DNA from: an uncultured Draconibacterium sp.
Lineage (GTDB): Bacteria; Bacteroidota; Bacteroidia; Bacteroidales; Prolixibacteraceae
Assembly: GCF_913063105.1 (NCBI RefSeq)
Contig: NZ_CAJXYQ010000007.1
Coordinates: 240,544-304,543, forward strand
Length of the DNA: 64,000 nucleotides
Direction of reading: 5' to 3'
In this document: positions 18,844 to 27,878 of the stretch, piece after piece
Layout of the letters: every line of letters begins with the position of its first letter
Position numbering within the stretch: the stretch's first letter is position 1
Notes under the pieces: generated by a model
Databases searched by the model: none
What the model was told of the DNA's origin: nothing
Seen by the model: the letters and a program-made list of their open reading frames with translations, nothing else
Position numbers and translations under genes: made by a program

Positions 18844-19003
18844 TCCTGTTAACTTTTATGGCGTCCTGTACCATTTTTATCACATCCTGTTAACTTTTTA
18901 GCCTCCCTGTTGGTTTTTGGGCTGTCCTGTTACCTTTTATTCTAATCCTGTTAAGTTTTTGGGCATCCTGTTAAACAGGATTTAGGATTTTTGTAACAGG
19001 ATG
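18844..19003. repeat. Array of about seven 20-21-base units with core TCCTGTTAACTTTTT, ending in an inverted copy
   Basis: Units begin at 18844, 18864, 18885, 18905, 18925, 18946 and 18966, so the spacing is 20, 21, 20, 20, 21 and 20 bases. The shared part is TCCTGTTAMCTTTTT; the last five bases of each unit vary. The seventh unit is joined to a reverse copy and makes the perfect dyad ATCCTGTTaAACAGGAT (18965-18981), and a second reverse copy, TAACAGGAT, follows at 18995-19003. There are no spacers, so this is not a CRISPR array. Two helical turns per unit would put each core on the same face of the DNA. The function is unknown. Confidence 0.7.
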
Positions 19004-19374
19004 GGAGAAATGGGTACAAAAATAGTCATCTAATCACCGATGAACTTCCTTGTTTACTTCTAACTTTAGATTGCTAAACCAGATTTAGCAAATGTCTTTT
19101 CAGACAGAAAATACTTTTTCCTATAGCTGAAAAAGTATTCAAAAAAGCCACCGCTGACGATAAAAAGCTAAAGATAAATTCGTTGCATTGAAAAAACGAA
19201 AAGGTTATTTTTTGATCCCGATAAATCGGGAGTTTCTTTTGATCGAATGTAAAAGGTACTGCCCGTCTGGCATGAAGACAAATTCACCCGTATTAATTAA
19301 CTAATACGATTTGTGGTTCTGTTTAAATACAACTCTATACTTGTAACTTGCTTTTACCGGCTTCAAATCAAATA
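19004..19374. other. Noncoding stretch between the repeat array and the CBM48 gene terminator
   Basis: No coding frame is supported here. It contains an 11-base inverted repeat (AATACTTTTTC, 19110-19120, with its complement at 19129-19139) and the dyad TCCCGATAAATCGGGA (19216-19231), which recurs in near-identical form at 27729-27745. The rest shows no recognisable element and may be decayed sequence. Confidence 0.4.
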
Positions 19375-19413
19375 AAGAAAAAGCCGCTTTACCGGGAAAG
19401 ATAAAGCGGCTTT
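19375..19413 (-). terminator. Rho-independent terminator for the CBM48 gene transcript
   Basis: A perfect 12-base stem (AAAGCCGCTTTA with TAAAGCGGCTTT) and a 10-base loop is followed on the minus strand by TTTTTCTTTATTT. The stop codon it serves is about 180 bases upstream, at 19592. Confidence 0.85.
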
Positions 19414-19591
19414 GGTGGAATACCTTATGTAGATGCCCGATTAAAACCGGGTCTTACTATTTTTTGCAATCTATAGCGAAGCTAAGCAGCCGTTTTGCAT
19501 CCCTTTGGGAAATTGGGCGTAACAAAACACCGAACTTAGTTTCCTGAGAAACTGTATTCTCTTACCACAGATCCGTTTTTTAATGCTTTTA
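19375..19591 (-). ncRNA. Candidate structured RNA or 3' UTR downstream of the CBM48 gene
   Basis: On the minus strand these bases can form several successive hairpins: AGTTTC-tcag-GAAACT, GTTTTG with CAAAAC around CCC/GGG, TAGC-ttc-GCTA, CCCG with CGGG, and finally the strong terminator stem. They follow the stop of the CBM48 gene without another frame. It could be a processed 3' UTR RNA, an independent small RNA, or only a long trailer. I do not recognise a known RNA family. Confidence 0.25.
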
Positions 19592-19906
19592 TTAATTCAG
19601 GTCGAGAACCGAATTAAATTCACCCTCAACAATACCGTTTGGAGCAGTACTGTCGGCTTCAGTTTCGTTTTCCCAAACCGAACCATCAATTAAATATTTA
19701 AACTGGTAGGCTTTACCGGTTTCAAGGTTCAGCGTTTGTGTAAAATCACCACTTTTCAGTTTTTTCATTGGCTCAACTTCTTCACTCCAGCCGTTAAATT
19801 CTCCAACAATTTTAACAGTTTCGGCGTTTGGCGCATCAGCTTTGGCCACACGGAAAGAAACTTTACACTCGGGTTTACTTTTCAAATATTGTTTTTTAAT
19901 ACTCAT
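19592..19906 (-). CDS. Stand-alone isoamylase N-terminal/CBM48 (early-set) domain protein
   Basis: This 104-residue protein is a single early-set beta sandwich of the type found at the N-terminus of branching enzymes and in AMPK beta subunits: CKVSFRVAKADAP, VKIVGEFNGWSEEVEPMKKL, FTQTLNLETGKAYQFKYLIDG and W-N-E-T-E-A-D. Such domains bind alpha-glucans. No catalytic domain follows and no signal peptide is seen, so it is probably a cytoplasmic glycogen-binding protein. It has its own start, stop and terminator, so it is not a fragment. Small proteins of this kind are common in Bacteroidota; their role is unproven. Confidence 0.88.
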   Translation of the reverse strand: MSIKKQYLKSKPECKVSFRVAKADAPNAETVKIVGEFNGWSEEVEPMKKLKSGDFTQTLNLETGKAYQFKYLIDGSVWENETEADSTAPNGIVEGEFNSVLDLN

Positions 19907-20308
19907 AATTCAATTTTTTATGAAACAAAATCTGCCAGCGGAAATGCAGGTAAGAAAAAATCAGGAAGAATTCGCATCCGGCGCCTGACGAGAATTCAAA
20001 ATTCATTTAACTACCAAACAAAGCCGATTAAGCGATCTGAATCGTTTTTGTTATTAATTTCAAATTTTGTTTTAGCTCTTACTGGTTTGGATTTGAACGT
20101 TTATCAATTTGTAAATCAAATATATGGCATTAACATTAATTAACACCTTGATGAGAATTTATTTAGCCGGAGATTTAACACACTGATAAAATTAAAAACT
20201 CTAAGTATCTTCTTGTAAATCAGACGCATTGGGACAAACCTCAATGTTTACAGGCTCTGTTGTACGCTATATCTGTTAAAAATAGCGGTAGTTAAAACTA
20301 AGTAAATG
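19907..20308. other. Intergenic region upstream of the CBM48 gene and downstream of the BtpA gene
   Basis: It contains a minus-strand -7 match (TATATTTG at 20117-20124) that would give a leader of about 200 bases for the CBM48 gene. I see no coding frame, and no clear hairpin follows the BtpA gene. Confidence 0.35.
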
Positions 20309-21103
20309 CTAGCTTTTCGTGCGCAGTAAATCAACTTTTTGCATGAATGTTTTTACACGCGCCAAATCAACCGTGTTTTGCCAATGCCCATTGCACTTAA
20401 ACGACGACCCTACTATAAAAGCATCGGCATAGGGCCAGTAATCTTCAATATTTTTGCTATCCAATCCGGAGCCAATAATAAGGGGAAGCTTAGTACTTTC
20501 CTGTACCTCCACAACATCATCAAGCGATGCCTGCATTCCTGTTGCATTTCCGGTAACAATTACACCATCGCTAAGGAAAAATTCGGCTGCCCGAGCCATT
20601 TCAGCAACCGACACATCAGCAGAAACTGCATGGGAAGAGTGTTTCTTTTTTATATCGGTCCATATTTTTATGTTCCCGGCTCCAATTTTCTTACGGTACC
20701 GCAACAGTTCTCCGGCATCGCTGTTCATCATTCCTTCATCGGCGAGGTGCCCAAAAACAAAACCTTCGGCACGAATAAAATCAAGTCCAGCCGCCATGGC
20801 TACTGCCAGTGCCTGTTTATTTGCGCCGGCCAGAATTTGTATTCCCAATGGCAATCCAACTTCCTGTTTAATTTTTTGGGCAACCACTGTCATGCTTGCA
20901 ACAATTTCGGGCCCAACAGTACGATTCAGGTACGGTCGATCATGCATATTCTCAATCATAATGGCAGCCACTCCACCCTTTGCCAATTTTCTGGCATCTT
21001 CTACAGCGTCATTAATTATTACGTTTATTGCCACGCTGTTTTTGGGTGTTCCGGGCAGGGCAGCCACATGCACCATCCCTATTATTGTTTTATTCAATTG
21101 CAT
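20309..21103 (-). CDS. BtpA/SgcQ family protein
   Basis: This 264-residue TIM-barrel-like protein starts KTIIGMVHVAALPGTP, the family signature, and continues with GGVAAIMIENMHDRPYL, GIQILAGANKQALAVA, DFIRAEGFVFGHLADEGMM and DGVIVTGNATG. BtpA was named for a role in photosystem I accumulation in cyanobacteria; the E. coli relative SgcQ belongs to a putative sugar operon. In a non-photosynthetic Bacteroidota the function is unknown, perhaps in sugar or nucleoside metabolism. It is divergent from the DUF1080 gene across 135 bases. Confidence 0.88.
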   Translation of the reverse strand: MQLNKTIIGMVHVAALPGTPKNSVAINVIINDAVEDARKLAKGGVAAIMIENMHDRPYLNRTVGPEIVASMTVVAQKIKQEVGLPLGIQILAGANKQALAVAMAAGLDFIRAEGFVFGHLADEGMMNSDAGELLRYRKKIGAGNIKIWTDIKKKHSSHAVSADVSVAEMARAAEFFLSDGVIVTGNATGMQASLDDVVEVQESTKLPLIIGSGLDSKNIEDYWPYADAFIVGSSFKCNGHWQNTVDLARVKTFMQKVDLLRTKS

Positions 21104-21238
21104 TGTTGATGTGTTTTATGCTTATAAAGTTAAATGAAAACAACGAACTTATTTCAAGGCCATTAAAAAGAAAGTTGACTTCTTTTTGTTTGCGGCAGAA
21201 TTTGTACTTTTACGCTTACAACCTAAATCAATATTATA

Positions 21239-21952
21239 ATGAGAAATTTAAACCTTCTGATTACCATTATTACTGTACTCGTTTTTTGGGGTTGTTCGAG
21301 GCCCCAACAAAAATCTGTTAACACCTTATCGAAAAAAGAAATTTCTGATGGATGGCAGCTCTTGTTTGACGGGGAAACCTTGAGCGAATGGAAAATGTTT
21401 AATGGTGGTGCAGTTTCGGGCTGGAAAATCGTTGATGGAGTTTTGCATAACTCGGGCCAGGGTTCCGATCATGGTGGCGATATTATTACCAAAAAACAAT
21501 ATGCCGATTTTGAATTGTACCTGGAGTGGAAAATAGCTCCCGAAAGCAATTCGGGTATTTTTTATCGCGTACAAGAGGGGCTTACCGATGCCATATACGA
21601 AACGGGCCCGGAATACCAGCTACTGGATGACAAAGGCTGGTCAAGCCCCCTTGAAGCCCACCAGTATTCGGGAGCCAATTACGGTATGAATGCTCCCGAA
21701 AATGCCCGGGTAAAACCAACAGGCGAATGGAATACAACACGAATTATTGTGAACAAGGCACATGTTGAGCATTGGCTTAACACTACTAAAGTGGTGGAAT
21801 ATGAACTGTGGACTGACGATTGGGCAAAGAACAAGGCACAAGGCAAATGGGCCGAAACCCCTCACTATGGTATGGCTAAAACAGGCCATATCGGGTTGCA
21901 GGACCACGGAGGATTAACCATGTTCAGAAATATAAAAATTAAAGAACTCTAA
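21239..21952 (+). CDS. DUF1080 (3-keto-disaccharide hydrolase-like) lipoprotein
   Basis: This 237-residue protein has a lipoprotein signal (LVFWGCS, lipid-anchored Cys about residue 20) and one complete DUF1080 domain: DGWQLLFDGETLSEWKMF, DFELYLEWKIAPESNSGIFYRV, ATGPEYQLLDD-type segment, HYGMAKTGHIGLQDHGG and FRNIKIKEL. The fold is LamG-like. Members characterised in gut Bacteroides hydrolyse glycosides after C3 oxidation by Gfo/Idh/MocA enzymes. The gene is alone here, but the exported oxidoreductase at 1978-3318 is a candidate partner. That link is inference. Confidence 0.88.
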   Translation: MRNLNLLITIITVLVFWGCSRPQQKSVNTLSKKEISDGWQLLFDGETLSEWKMFNGGAVSGWKIVDGVLHNSGQGSDHGGDIITKKQYADFELYLEWKIAPESNSGIFYRVQEGLTDAIYETGPEYQLLDDKGWSSPLEAHQYSGANYGMNAPENARVKPTGEWNTTRIIVNKAHVEHWLNTTKVVEYELWTDDWAKNKAQGKWAETPHYGMAKTGHIGLQDHGGLTMFRNIKIKEL

Positions 21953-22008
21953 CGCAAACTCCATTCCGTTCCGAAGAAACATCAGCCAAGTGGTTTGCCA
22001 ATAAAAAT

Positions 22009-22016
22009 TATCTTTG
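22009..22016 (+). promoter_or_regulatory. -7 box (TATCTTTG) for the CPBP protease gene
   Basis: TATCTTTG matches TAnnTTTG. It sits in a segment, ATAAAAATTATCTTTGCCCA, that is repeated exactly before mfd. It places the transcript start at about 22023, which rules out the upstream TTG at 22014 as start codon and supports the ATG at 22035. Confidence 0.55.
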
Positions 22017-22034
22017 CCCAAAACATTTTCGAAA

Positions 22035-22964
22035 ATGGAAATTACGGCATTCAGAGACTTGAGACCCTTCTCTCAATTGGTTTTTACCGCTTTTATTGTT
22101 ATGGTCAGCGTTATGATATTTTTTATTTTATCGCTTGTTGTGGCCATTCCCATCTGGGGTCTGAGTACGGTATTACACCTGCCCGAAGTAAATGCTGCAA
22201 CTCCTCAAAAAATCATCAGGCTCTATAAATTTATTCAGGTAGTGCAGGCTATTGGCTTCTTTATTGTTCCTCCCTTTGTTTTAGGCTACCTATTCCATGG
22301 CAAGTCAAACGATTACCTGTATCTCAACAAATCTTTTCGGTCGCAAAATGTAGTCCTGATTATTGTTCTGATGTTTATTATGGCCCCGTTTATTAACCTC
22401 GTTGGCGAACTAAACAACAATATGCGCTTTCCTGCATGGCTTTCGGGAGTAGAAAACTGGATGCGCAATGCAGAGGAACACGCTGCAGAAATAACCAATG
22501 CATTTTTAGCTGTAAAAAATATTAGCGGACTTGCATTTAACCTATTTATGATTGCCTTGTTACCTGCACTTGGCGAAGAGCTCCTGTTTCGGGGTGTTAT
22601 TCAGAAAATTTTTAGCAAAATAACACGCAGTCACCATTGGGGAATATGGATTTCGGCTATACTTTTCAGTGCCCTGCACATGCAGTTTTTTGGATTTGTT
22701 CCGCGTGTGTTACTCGGTGCATTATTTGGCTACCTCCTGGTATGGAGCGGATCGATGTGGCTTCCTATTCTTGCTCATTTCCTGAACAATGCCATTGCCG
22801 TAATTGCAATTTACCTGATTAACAAACAAACAATTACGCCCAACTATGAAAACATAGGTTCTACAGCCGACAGCTACTATATGGCGGGCATTAGCCTGGC
22901 ACTAACTATTGTGTTTTTGCTGATGATAAGAAAACAGAATAAGGGAAAAACAATTCCTGTTTAA
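22035..22964 (+). CDS. CPBP-family intramembrane metalloprotease
   Basis: This integral membrane protein of about 309 residues has eight or so hydrophobic segments and the CPBP (Abi/CAAX-protease-like) motifs: EELLFRGVIQ (the paired glutamates and arginine), a following F-x-x-x-H-type ILFSALHMQFFGF, and HFLNNA near the end. These residues form the intramembrane metal site in the family. The substrates are unknown; roles range from prenyl-protein processing to peptide immunity. I start at the ATG at 22035 because the longer TTG start lies in the -7 box. It appears to be monocistronic. Confidence 0.88.
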   Translation: MEITAFRDLRPFSQLVFTAFIVMVSVMIFFILSLVVAIPIWGLSTVLHLPEVNAATPQKIIRLYKFIQVVQAIGFFIVPPFVLGYLFHGKSNDYLYLNKSFRSQNVVLIIVLMFIMAPFINLVGELNNNMRFPAWLSGVENWMRNAEEHAAEITNAFLAVKNISGLAFNLFMIALLPALGEELLFRGVIQKIFSKITRSHHWGIWISAILFSALHMQFFGFVPRVLLGALFGYLLVWSGSMWLPILAHFLNNAIAVIAIYLINKQTITPNYENIGSTADSYYMAGISLALTIVFLLMIRKQNKGKTIPV

Positions 22965-22969
22965 AAAAA

Positions 22970-23002
22970 CAATTCCAAACCAGAAGTACTGATTTGGAAT
23001 TG
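22970..23002 (-). terminator. Terminator between the CPBP gene and the convergent unknown gene
   Basis: A 10-base stem (CAATTCCAAA with TTTGGAATTG) is followed on the minus strand by TTTTTTTAAAC. It suits the minus-strand gene at 23025-23762; on the plus strand the tail is weak. Confidence 0.7.
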
Positions 23003-23024
23003 ACTACTTATAATTAGTTGTTGT

Positions 23025-23762
23025 TTATGCAAACTCAAACAATAAGTCGGTTTGCATTTCTTCGGCACTCATTTTTTTCTTTTCGTTACGGCGGAACACA
23101 TAAACAATACCATACTCCTGGGCCAATTGACGTTTAACTTTTGGCGATTCAGCCTCAATACCCTCTTCTATTTCGGTCCACAGTTTACTGATGAAATCAT
23201 TGGTTGTTTTTCGCAGTTTCTGCATTTTTTCAAACGATCGCAGCGTATTTCTTTTTAAGGTTTGCTGAAATACCGAAGCATCATGCAACTCTTGCACCTT
23301 AAATTTCACCAATGCAATTGATGGGTTATAGATAGCGCTTCCACCGTTCTGCATCCTTTTTTGTTCGCCTTCCACCATAATTTTTCCCCATTTCAATACT
23401 TCTTCTTCGGTATTCAATGGTGGAACTTTACCCTCAAACGAAGCCAGATCTTCGTAAAACTTAATTCCTCCGTTGATCTCGCCGCGCTCTGATGCAAATA
23501 ACAAAACCTGAGTAAAATGCGAAACATACATTTTAGCCCGGTCAAAAGCCTCTTTGTAATCTTTTATATTTTCAGCCTGAAGTCGAGTGTCTAACTCGTA
23601 TTGTGTAAGATGATTCTCGAAATTATTCTTTACATTCTGCAGTTGTTCTACCGAATGATTTGAAAATGCCAGCTTGCGCTCATTCTTAATCACCTTGCCA
23701 AGCGCTGCATTTAGTGCGCGCATTCTGGCTTTATCCGTTGTTGGTAAACGTCTGTATGGCAT
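23025..23762 (-). CDS. Conserved-looking protein of unknown function
   Basis: This 245-residue protein begins MPYRRLPTTDKARMRAL and is rich in charged, helical sequence with no signal peptide, membrane helix or cysteine pair. A segment around residues 165-205 (LHDASVFQQTLKRN, KLWTEIEEGIE) could be helical and coiled. It looks cytoplasmic and well formed, with a terminator after it. I do not recognise a family, and the neighbours (a protease and the sdh operon) give no clear link. Confidence 0.75.
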   Translation of the reverse strand: MPYRRLPTTDKARMRALNAALGKVIKNERKLAFSNHSVEQLQNVKNNFENHLTQYELDTRLQAENIKDYKEAFDRAKMYVSHFTQVLLFASERGEINGGIKFYEDLASFEGKVPPLNTEEEVLKWGKIMVEGEQKRMQNGGSAIYNPSIALVKFKVQELHDASVFQQTLKRNTLRSFEKMQKLRKTTNDFISKLWTEIEEGIEAESPKVKRQLAQEYGIVYVFRRNEKKKMSAEEMQTDLLFEFA

Positions 23763-23940
23763 AATTATCCTTTGTGTTTATGCGAAGTTATTGATTGTGT
23801 ATGGAGAATAGATGTGTTCGCCCCTGCACTTATGCACATCTATATGTTTATTATTGTAAAAAACGGAAGGTGGTTTTTAGCGAACAGCCATATTTTGACA
23901 CCTTTCAGTGGCCCTATTCGCAAGAAGTTAACAGGGTTAA

Positions 23941-23974
23941 AAACAAAAAAGCCTCCTCAGTAACTGAGGAGGCT
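23941..23974 (-). terminator. Terminator of the sdhCAB operon
   Basis: An 11-base perfect stem (AGCCTCCTCAG with CTGAGGAGGCT) and a 3-base loop is followed on the minus strand by TTTTTTGTTTTT. It lies 24 bases after the sdhB stop. Confidence 0.92.
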
Positions 23975-23997
23975 TTCGAGTATTTAGCTTAAAATTC

Positions 23998-24759
23998 TTA
24001 TTCGCTAACTTTTGCACACAAGTATTCGCGATTCAAACGTGCTATGTTTGTAATAGAAATACTCTTCGGGCACTCGGCCTCGCAGGCCTGCGTATTGGTA
24101 CATCCACCAAAACCAAGCTCATCCATTTTAGCAACCATGTTTTTGGCACGGCTGGCAGCTTCAACTTTACCTTGTGGCAACTTGGCCAGGTGCGAAACTT
24201 TTGCCGAAACAAACAACATAGCTGAAGCGTTTTTACAAGCTGCAACACATGCTCCACAACCAATACAAGCTGCAGCATCCATAGCCTCTTCAGAGTCTTC
24301 TTTTGGCACAGGAATAGTGTTGGCATCAGGAACACCTCCGGTATTTACCGACACGAATCCACCAGCCTGAAGAATTTTCTCGAAAGCGGTACGGTCAACT
24401 ACCAGGTCTTTAATTACCGGGAATGCACGTGCACGCCAGGGCTCAATAACGATGGTTTCACCATCCTTGAACTTACGCATGTGCAACTGGCAGGTAGTAA
24501 CCTCGGTGTCTGGTCCGTGCGGGCGTCCGTTAATATATAAACTACAAGTACCGCAGATACCTTCGCGGCAATCGTGGTCGAAAGCAATTGGGTCGATTCC
24601 TTCTTCAATAAGCTGGAAATTCAGAATATCCATCATTTCAAGGAAAGAAGACCCGGTTGAGATATTTTCGATTGTATAAGTTTCGAATTTACCTTTTGAT
24701 TTGGCATTCTTTTGACGCCAAACTTTTATTTTGAGTTTTTTTAGAATTTTATCAGCCAT
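23998..24759 (-). CDS. sdhB: Succinate dehydrogenase/fumarate reductase iron-sulfur subunit
   Basis: This 253-residue electron-transfer subunit has the plant-type [2Fe-2S] ligands ([15 protein letters not shown] and a later Cys in TTCQLH), the [4Fe-4S] motif [11 protein letters not shown] and the C-terminal CEAECPKSI. It passes electrons between the flavoprotein and the membrane haems. It is the last gene of a C-A-B operon, the order of the Bacteroides and Wolinella enzymes, which often work as quinol:fumarate reductases. Direction in this organism cannot be read from sequence, so frdB is an equally fair name. Confidence 0.93.
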   Translation of the reverse strand: MADKILKKLKIKVWRQKNAKSKGKFETYTIENISTGSSFLEMMDILNFQLIEEGIDPIAFDHDCREGICGTCSLYINGRPHGPDTEVTTCQLHMRKFKDGETIVIEPWRARAFPVIKDLVVDRTAFEKILQAGGFVSVNTGGVPDANTIPVPKEDSEEAMDAAACIGCGACVAACKNASAMLFVSAKVSHLAKLPQGKVEAASRAKNMVAKMDELGFGGCTNTQACEAECPKSISITNIARLNREYLCAKVSE

Positions 24760-24796
24760 AATCTTACAGATTTATGATTTATAATTATTCGATCGA

Positions 24797-26737
24797 TTAT
24801 TTGTAAGAACGCTGCGTAAGCTTCACATTCTCAAATACCAAATCTTCTTTATGCATATCCGGCTCAGTGCCCTCTCCTTTGTACTCCCAGCATGATACGT
24901 AGGTAAATTTTTCGTCGTTACGTTTTGCTTCGCCTTCTTCGGTAGCCGACTCTTCACGGAAGTGTCCACCACACGATTCGTTTCTGTCGAGCGCATCGCG
25001 AGCCATTAACTCACCAATATCGAAGAAATCGGCAACACGACCGGCTTTCTCCAACTCAGGATTAAGGTTATCCAATTCACCAGGAATACGAACATCTTTC
25101 CAGAATTCTTCGCGAATTTCCTTAATCATCTCAATCGCCTTTTTCAAACCTTCAGCATTACGGGCCATACCAACATAATCCCACATTACTTGTCCAAGTT
25201 TTTTGTGGAAATAGTCAACCGGTTTCGAACCTTTAATGTTGTATAGTTTCTCGATACGATCTTTAACCTCTTTTTCAACTTCAGCAAACTCAGGAGCATT
25301 TGTATCAGCCATCGGCGTCATAATTTCATCGGCCAGGTAATCACCAATAGTGTATGGTAATACAAAATATCCATCGGCTAAACCTTGCATCAGTGCCGAA
25401 GCACCCAAACGGTTAGCACCGTGATCTGAGAAGTTTGCTTCACCAATCGAATACAATCCGGGAACAGTTGTCATCAGGTTGTAATCAACCCAGGTACCAC
25501 CCATCGAGTAGTGAATTGCCGGGTAAATCATCATTGGTTCGGTATACGGATCAACATCGGTAATTTTTTCGTACATCTGGAAAAGGTTTCCATAACGTGC
25601 TTCAATTACACTCTTACCTAAGCGCTCAATCGAGTATTTAAAGTCGAGGAACACTGCTTTTCCTTCAGCGTTTACACCAAAACCAGCATCGCAACGTTCT
25701 TTTGCCGCACGCGACGCAACATCGCGAGGTACAAGGTTACCGTACGAAGGATACCTTCTTTCCAGGTAAAAATCACGATCTTCATCAGCGATATCGTTCG
25801 GATGAAGTTCACCTTTCTGTAATTTTACTGCATCTTCTTTTTTCTTCGGAACCCAAACACGACCATCGTTACGCAACGACTCCGACATCAAAGTCAGTTT
25901 CGATTGCTGATCGCCATGAACAGGAATACAAGTTGGGTGAATCTGTACAAAACATGGGTTCGACATAAAAGCACCACGTTTGTAACATTGCCATGCGGCC
26001 GATCCGTTACTTCCCATTGCGTTGGTTGACAGGAAAAATACGTTTCCGTAACCACCTGTTGCCACAACAACGGCATGTGCACCAAAACGTTTAATCTCGC
26101 CGGAAACAAGGTCGCGGGCTATAATACCACGTGCTTTTCCGTCGATTTTTACCAGGTCCAGCATTTCGTGGCGGTTGTACATTTCAACGGCACCTTTCGA
26201 AATCTGACGGTTCAACGCCTGGTAAGCACCAATAAGCAACTGCTGACCGGTTTGCCCACGTGCGTAGAACGTACGGCTAACCAATACACCACCAAACGAA
26301 CGGTTATCTAACAAACCTCCGTATTCGCGTCCAAAAGGTACACCTTGCGCCACACACTGGTCGATAATATTTGGTGAAACTTCGGCCAAACGGTAAACGT
26401 TGGCTTCGCGTGCACGGTAGTCACCACCTTTAATGGTATCGTAAAACAAACGGTAAACCGAGTCGTTATCGTTTTGATAGTTTTTTGCCGCATTAATACC
26501 ACCCTGTGCCGCAATTGAGTGTGCACGTCGCGGGCTATCCTGGTAACAAAATGCTTTAACTTTATATCCTAATTCGGCCAGCGAAGCAGCTGCAGAAGCA
26601 CCACCTAAACCGGTACCTACCACAATAATTTCTAATTTACGTTTGTTAGCCGGGCTTACTACTTTAATGGCTGCTTTGTGTTTATTCCACTTTTCAGCCA
26701 GTGGCCCTTCAGGTATCTTGTTATCTAAAATGCTCAT
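24797..26737 (-). CDS. sdhA: Succinate dehydrogenase/fumarate reductase flavoprotein subunit
   Basis: This 646-residue catalytic subunit has the FAD dinucleotide motif [10 protein letters not shown] (41-50), the covalent-FAD histidine in [13 protein letters not shown] (His73), and the active-site segments [16 protein letters not shown] and [21 protein letters not shown]. It interconverts succinate and fumarate on the cytoplasmic side of the membrane. Length and motifs fit the Bacteroidota type. It lies between sdhC (14 bases upstream) and sdhB (37 bases downstream) in one operon. Confidence 0.95.
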   Translation of the reverse strand: MSILDNKIPEGPLAEKWNKHKAAIKVVSPANKRKLEIIVVGTGLGGASAAASLAELGYKVKAFCYQDSPRRAHSIAAQGGINAAKNYQNDNDSVYRLFYDTIKGGDYRAREANVYRLAEVSPNIIDQCVAQGVPFGREYGGLLDNRSFGGVLVSRTFYARGQTGQQLLIGAYQALNRQISKGAVEMYNRHEMLDLVKIDGKARGIIARDLVSGEIKRFGAHAVVVATGGYGNVFFLSTNAMGSNGSAAWQCYKRGAFMSNPCFVQIHPTCIPVHGDQQSKLTLMSESLRNDGRVWVPKKKEDAVKLQKGELHPNDIADEDRDFYLERRYPSYGNLVPRDVASRAAKERCDAGFGVNAEGKAVFLDFKYSIERLGKSVIEARYGNLFQMYEKITDVDPYTEPMMIYPAIHYSMGGTWVDYNLMTTVPGLYSIGEANFSDHGANRLGASALMQGLADGYFVLPYTIGDYLADEIMTPMADTNAPEFAEVEKEVKDRIEKLYNIKGSKPVDYFHKKLGQVMWDYVGMARNAEGLKKAIEMIKEIREEFWKDVRIPGELDNLNPELEKAGRVADFFDIGELMARDALDRNESCGGHFREESATEEGEAKRNDEKFTYVSCWEYKGEGTEPDMHKEDLVFENVKLTQRSYK

Positions 26738-26751
26738 AATTTTTTCCTTTC

Positions 26752-27435
26752 TTATTTATACAATCCTAACATAAAATAAAGTGGAATAACGGCGTAACCC
26801 ACAGCAATAAGAATTGCGTAAATCTTACCAACAACTTTCCAGCGGTTTAACCAATGCTTGTTGTTTAAACCCAGCGTTTGAAAAGCCGACCAAAAACCAT
26901 GTGATAAGTGAACTCCCAGTAAACCTCCGGCAATAATATACAGGATACTTAGCGGAATACTGTTGATAAATGCCGCTGAAACCAATGTATAGGCATCGTG
27001 CATGTGTACACCATGAATTTCCACTTCGCCAACATCGCCGGTAATTTTCATTTTTACATAAAAATTAACCAGGTGTATGGCCAAAAATACCAAAACCAAA
27101 GCACCCAAAACCAACATGTTACGCGATGCCCATGTGCTGGCGCCACTCATGTTCTTTTTAGCATACCTTACCGGACGTGCTTTCCAGTTTTGAAATTCAA
27201 GGAAAAATGACCAAACAATGTGAATAATGAAACCCAATCCAAGAATCGGCTCCATAATTTTAATCAAAGGGTTTGTTACCATAAAATGAGCCCCTTGATT
27301 GTACAATTCACCACTGTTATCGAAAATCAGTAATAAGTTGATGCTCAAATGGACAGCAATAAATACCATCAGAAATAATCCCGACAGACTCATCACAAAC
27401 TTTCTTCCAATTGAAGCTGTTAAAAATTTGCTCAT
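26752..27435 (-). CDS. sdhC: Succinate dehydrogenase/fumarate reductase cytochrome b subunit
   Basis: This 227-residue membrane anchor has five predicted helices, as in the single-subunit, two-haem (type B) anchors of Bacillus and Wolinella. Histidines suited to axial haem ligation are seen in the helices ([44 protein letters not shown]). It carries electrons between SdhB and the menaquinone pool. It is the first gene of the operon, with the promoter just upstream. Confidence 0.92.
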   Translation of the reverse strand: MSKFLTASIGRKFVMSLSGLFLMVFIAVHLSINLLLIFDNSGELYNQGAHFMVTNPLIKIMEPILGLGFIIHIVWSFFLEFQNWKARPVRYAKKNMSGASTWASRNMLVLGALVLVFLAIHLVNFYVKMKITGDVGEVEIHGVHMHDAYTLVSAAFINSIPLSILYIIAGGLLGVHLSHGFWSAFQTLGLNNKHWLNRWKVVGKIYAILIAVGYAVIPLYFMLGLYK

Positions 27436-27483
27436 AATCTATTTTTTATTTTGGTTGTTTTTTGAATTAAGTTCAAAGCAGCA

Positions 27484-27515
27484 CAAATGTAGACGAACGC
27501 AAATATTCTTGCAAA
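27484..27515 (-). promoter_or_regulatory. sdhCAB promoter (-33 TTTG, -7 TACATTTG)
   Basis: On the minus strand the -33 TTTG (27512-27515) and the -7 TACATTTG (27484-27491) are separated by 20 bases, a good match to the Bacteroidota consensus. The -7 box is 48 bases before the sdhC ATG. Confidence 0.6.
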
Positions 27516-27878
27516 AAAGGAGTTCTAAATTAGCTAATTTAAAACGATTCTACAACTGATTTAATTCTGGGGTAACAAAGCAGGAAAGCACAGCGAACAG
27601 GGAATGTTTAGTTACCCTTAAGAAAGGCCTGACACAAGGGGTTTGGGCTTAACACAAAAATCATGATTCCCGGAAATTACCAACAGGAATAAAAGAAGTA
27701 CAAATATTTGGCTAACTCTTCCTCGTTCTCCCGATAAAATCGGGACAAGCACTCTCTTTGTAAAGAAGGAAGATTGGGTCGAAGGCACAATCAGGGTGAG
27801 TCAATCGATTTTGAACCAGCTATTACTATTGATTTTCAAGAAACATAAACAATAAAGTACCAGACGGAAGTATGTTGC
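27516..27878. other. Noncoding stretch between sdhC and the COG0523 gene
   Basis: No coding frame is supported. It holds the dyad TCCCGATAAAATCGGGA (27729-27745), nearly the same as the one at 19216-19231, in an otherwise featureless region. The COG0523 gene ends at 27879 with no hairpin that I can see just downstream of it. Confidence 0.4.

Noticed and set aside
18844..19003. CRISPR array
   Set aside because: The units are contiguous and degenerate, with no unique spacers, and no cas gene is in the window.
19592..19906. Remnant of a glycogen-branching enzyme
   Set aside because: The single domain has its own start, stop and strong terminator, and no catalytic remains follow it.
18660..20308. 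tRNA or small rRNA genes in the long gene-free stretches
   Set aside because: No cloverleaf with a TTCGA-type T loop and CCA-end stem could be found on either strand.
20339..21137. Long plus-strand frames of 256 and 227 codons
   Set aside because: They lie antisense to the BtpA gene, which has a full family match; their products are unusually rich in Cys, His and Phe or Ser and Ala, as expected for antisense frames.
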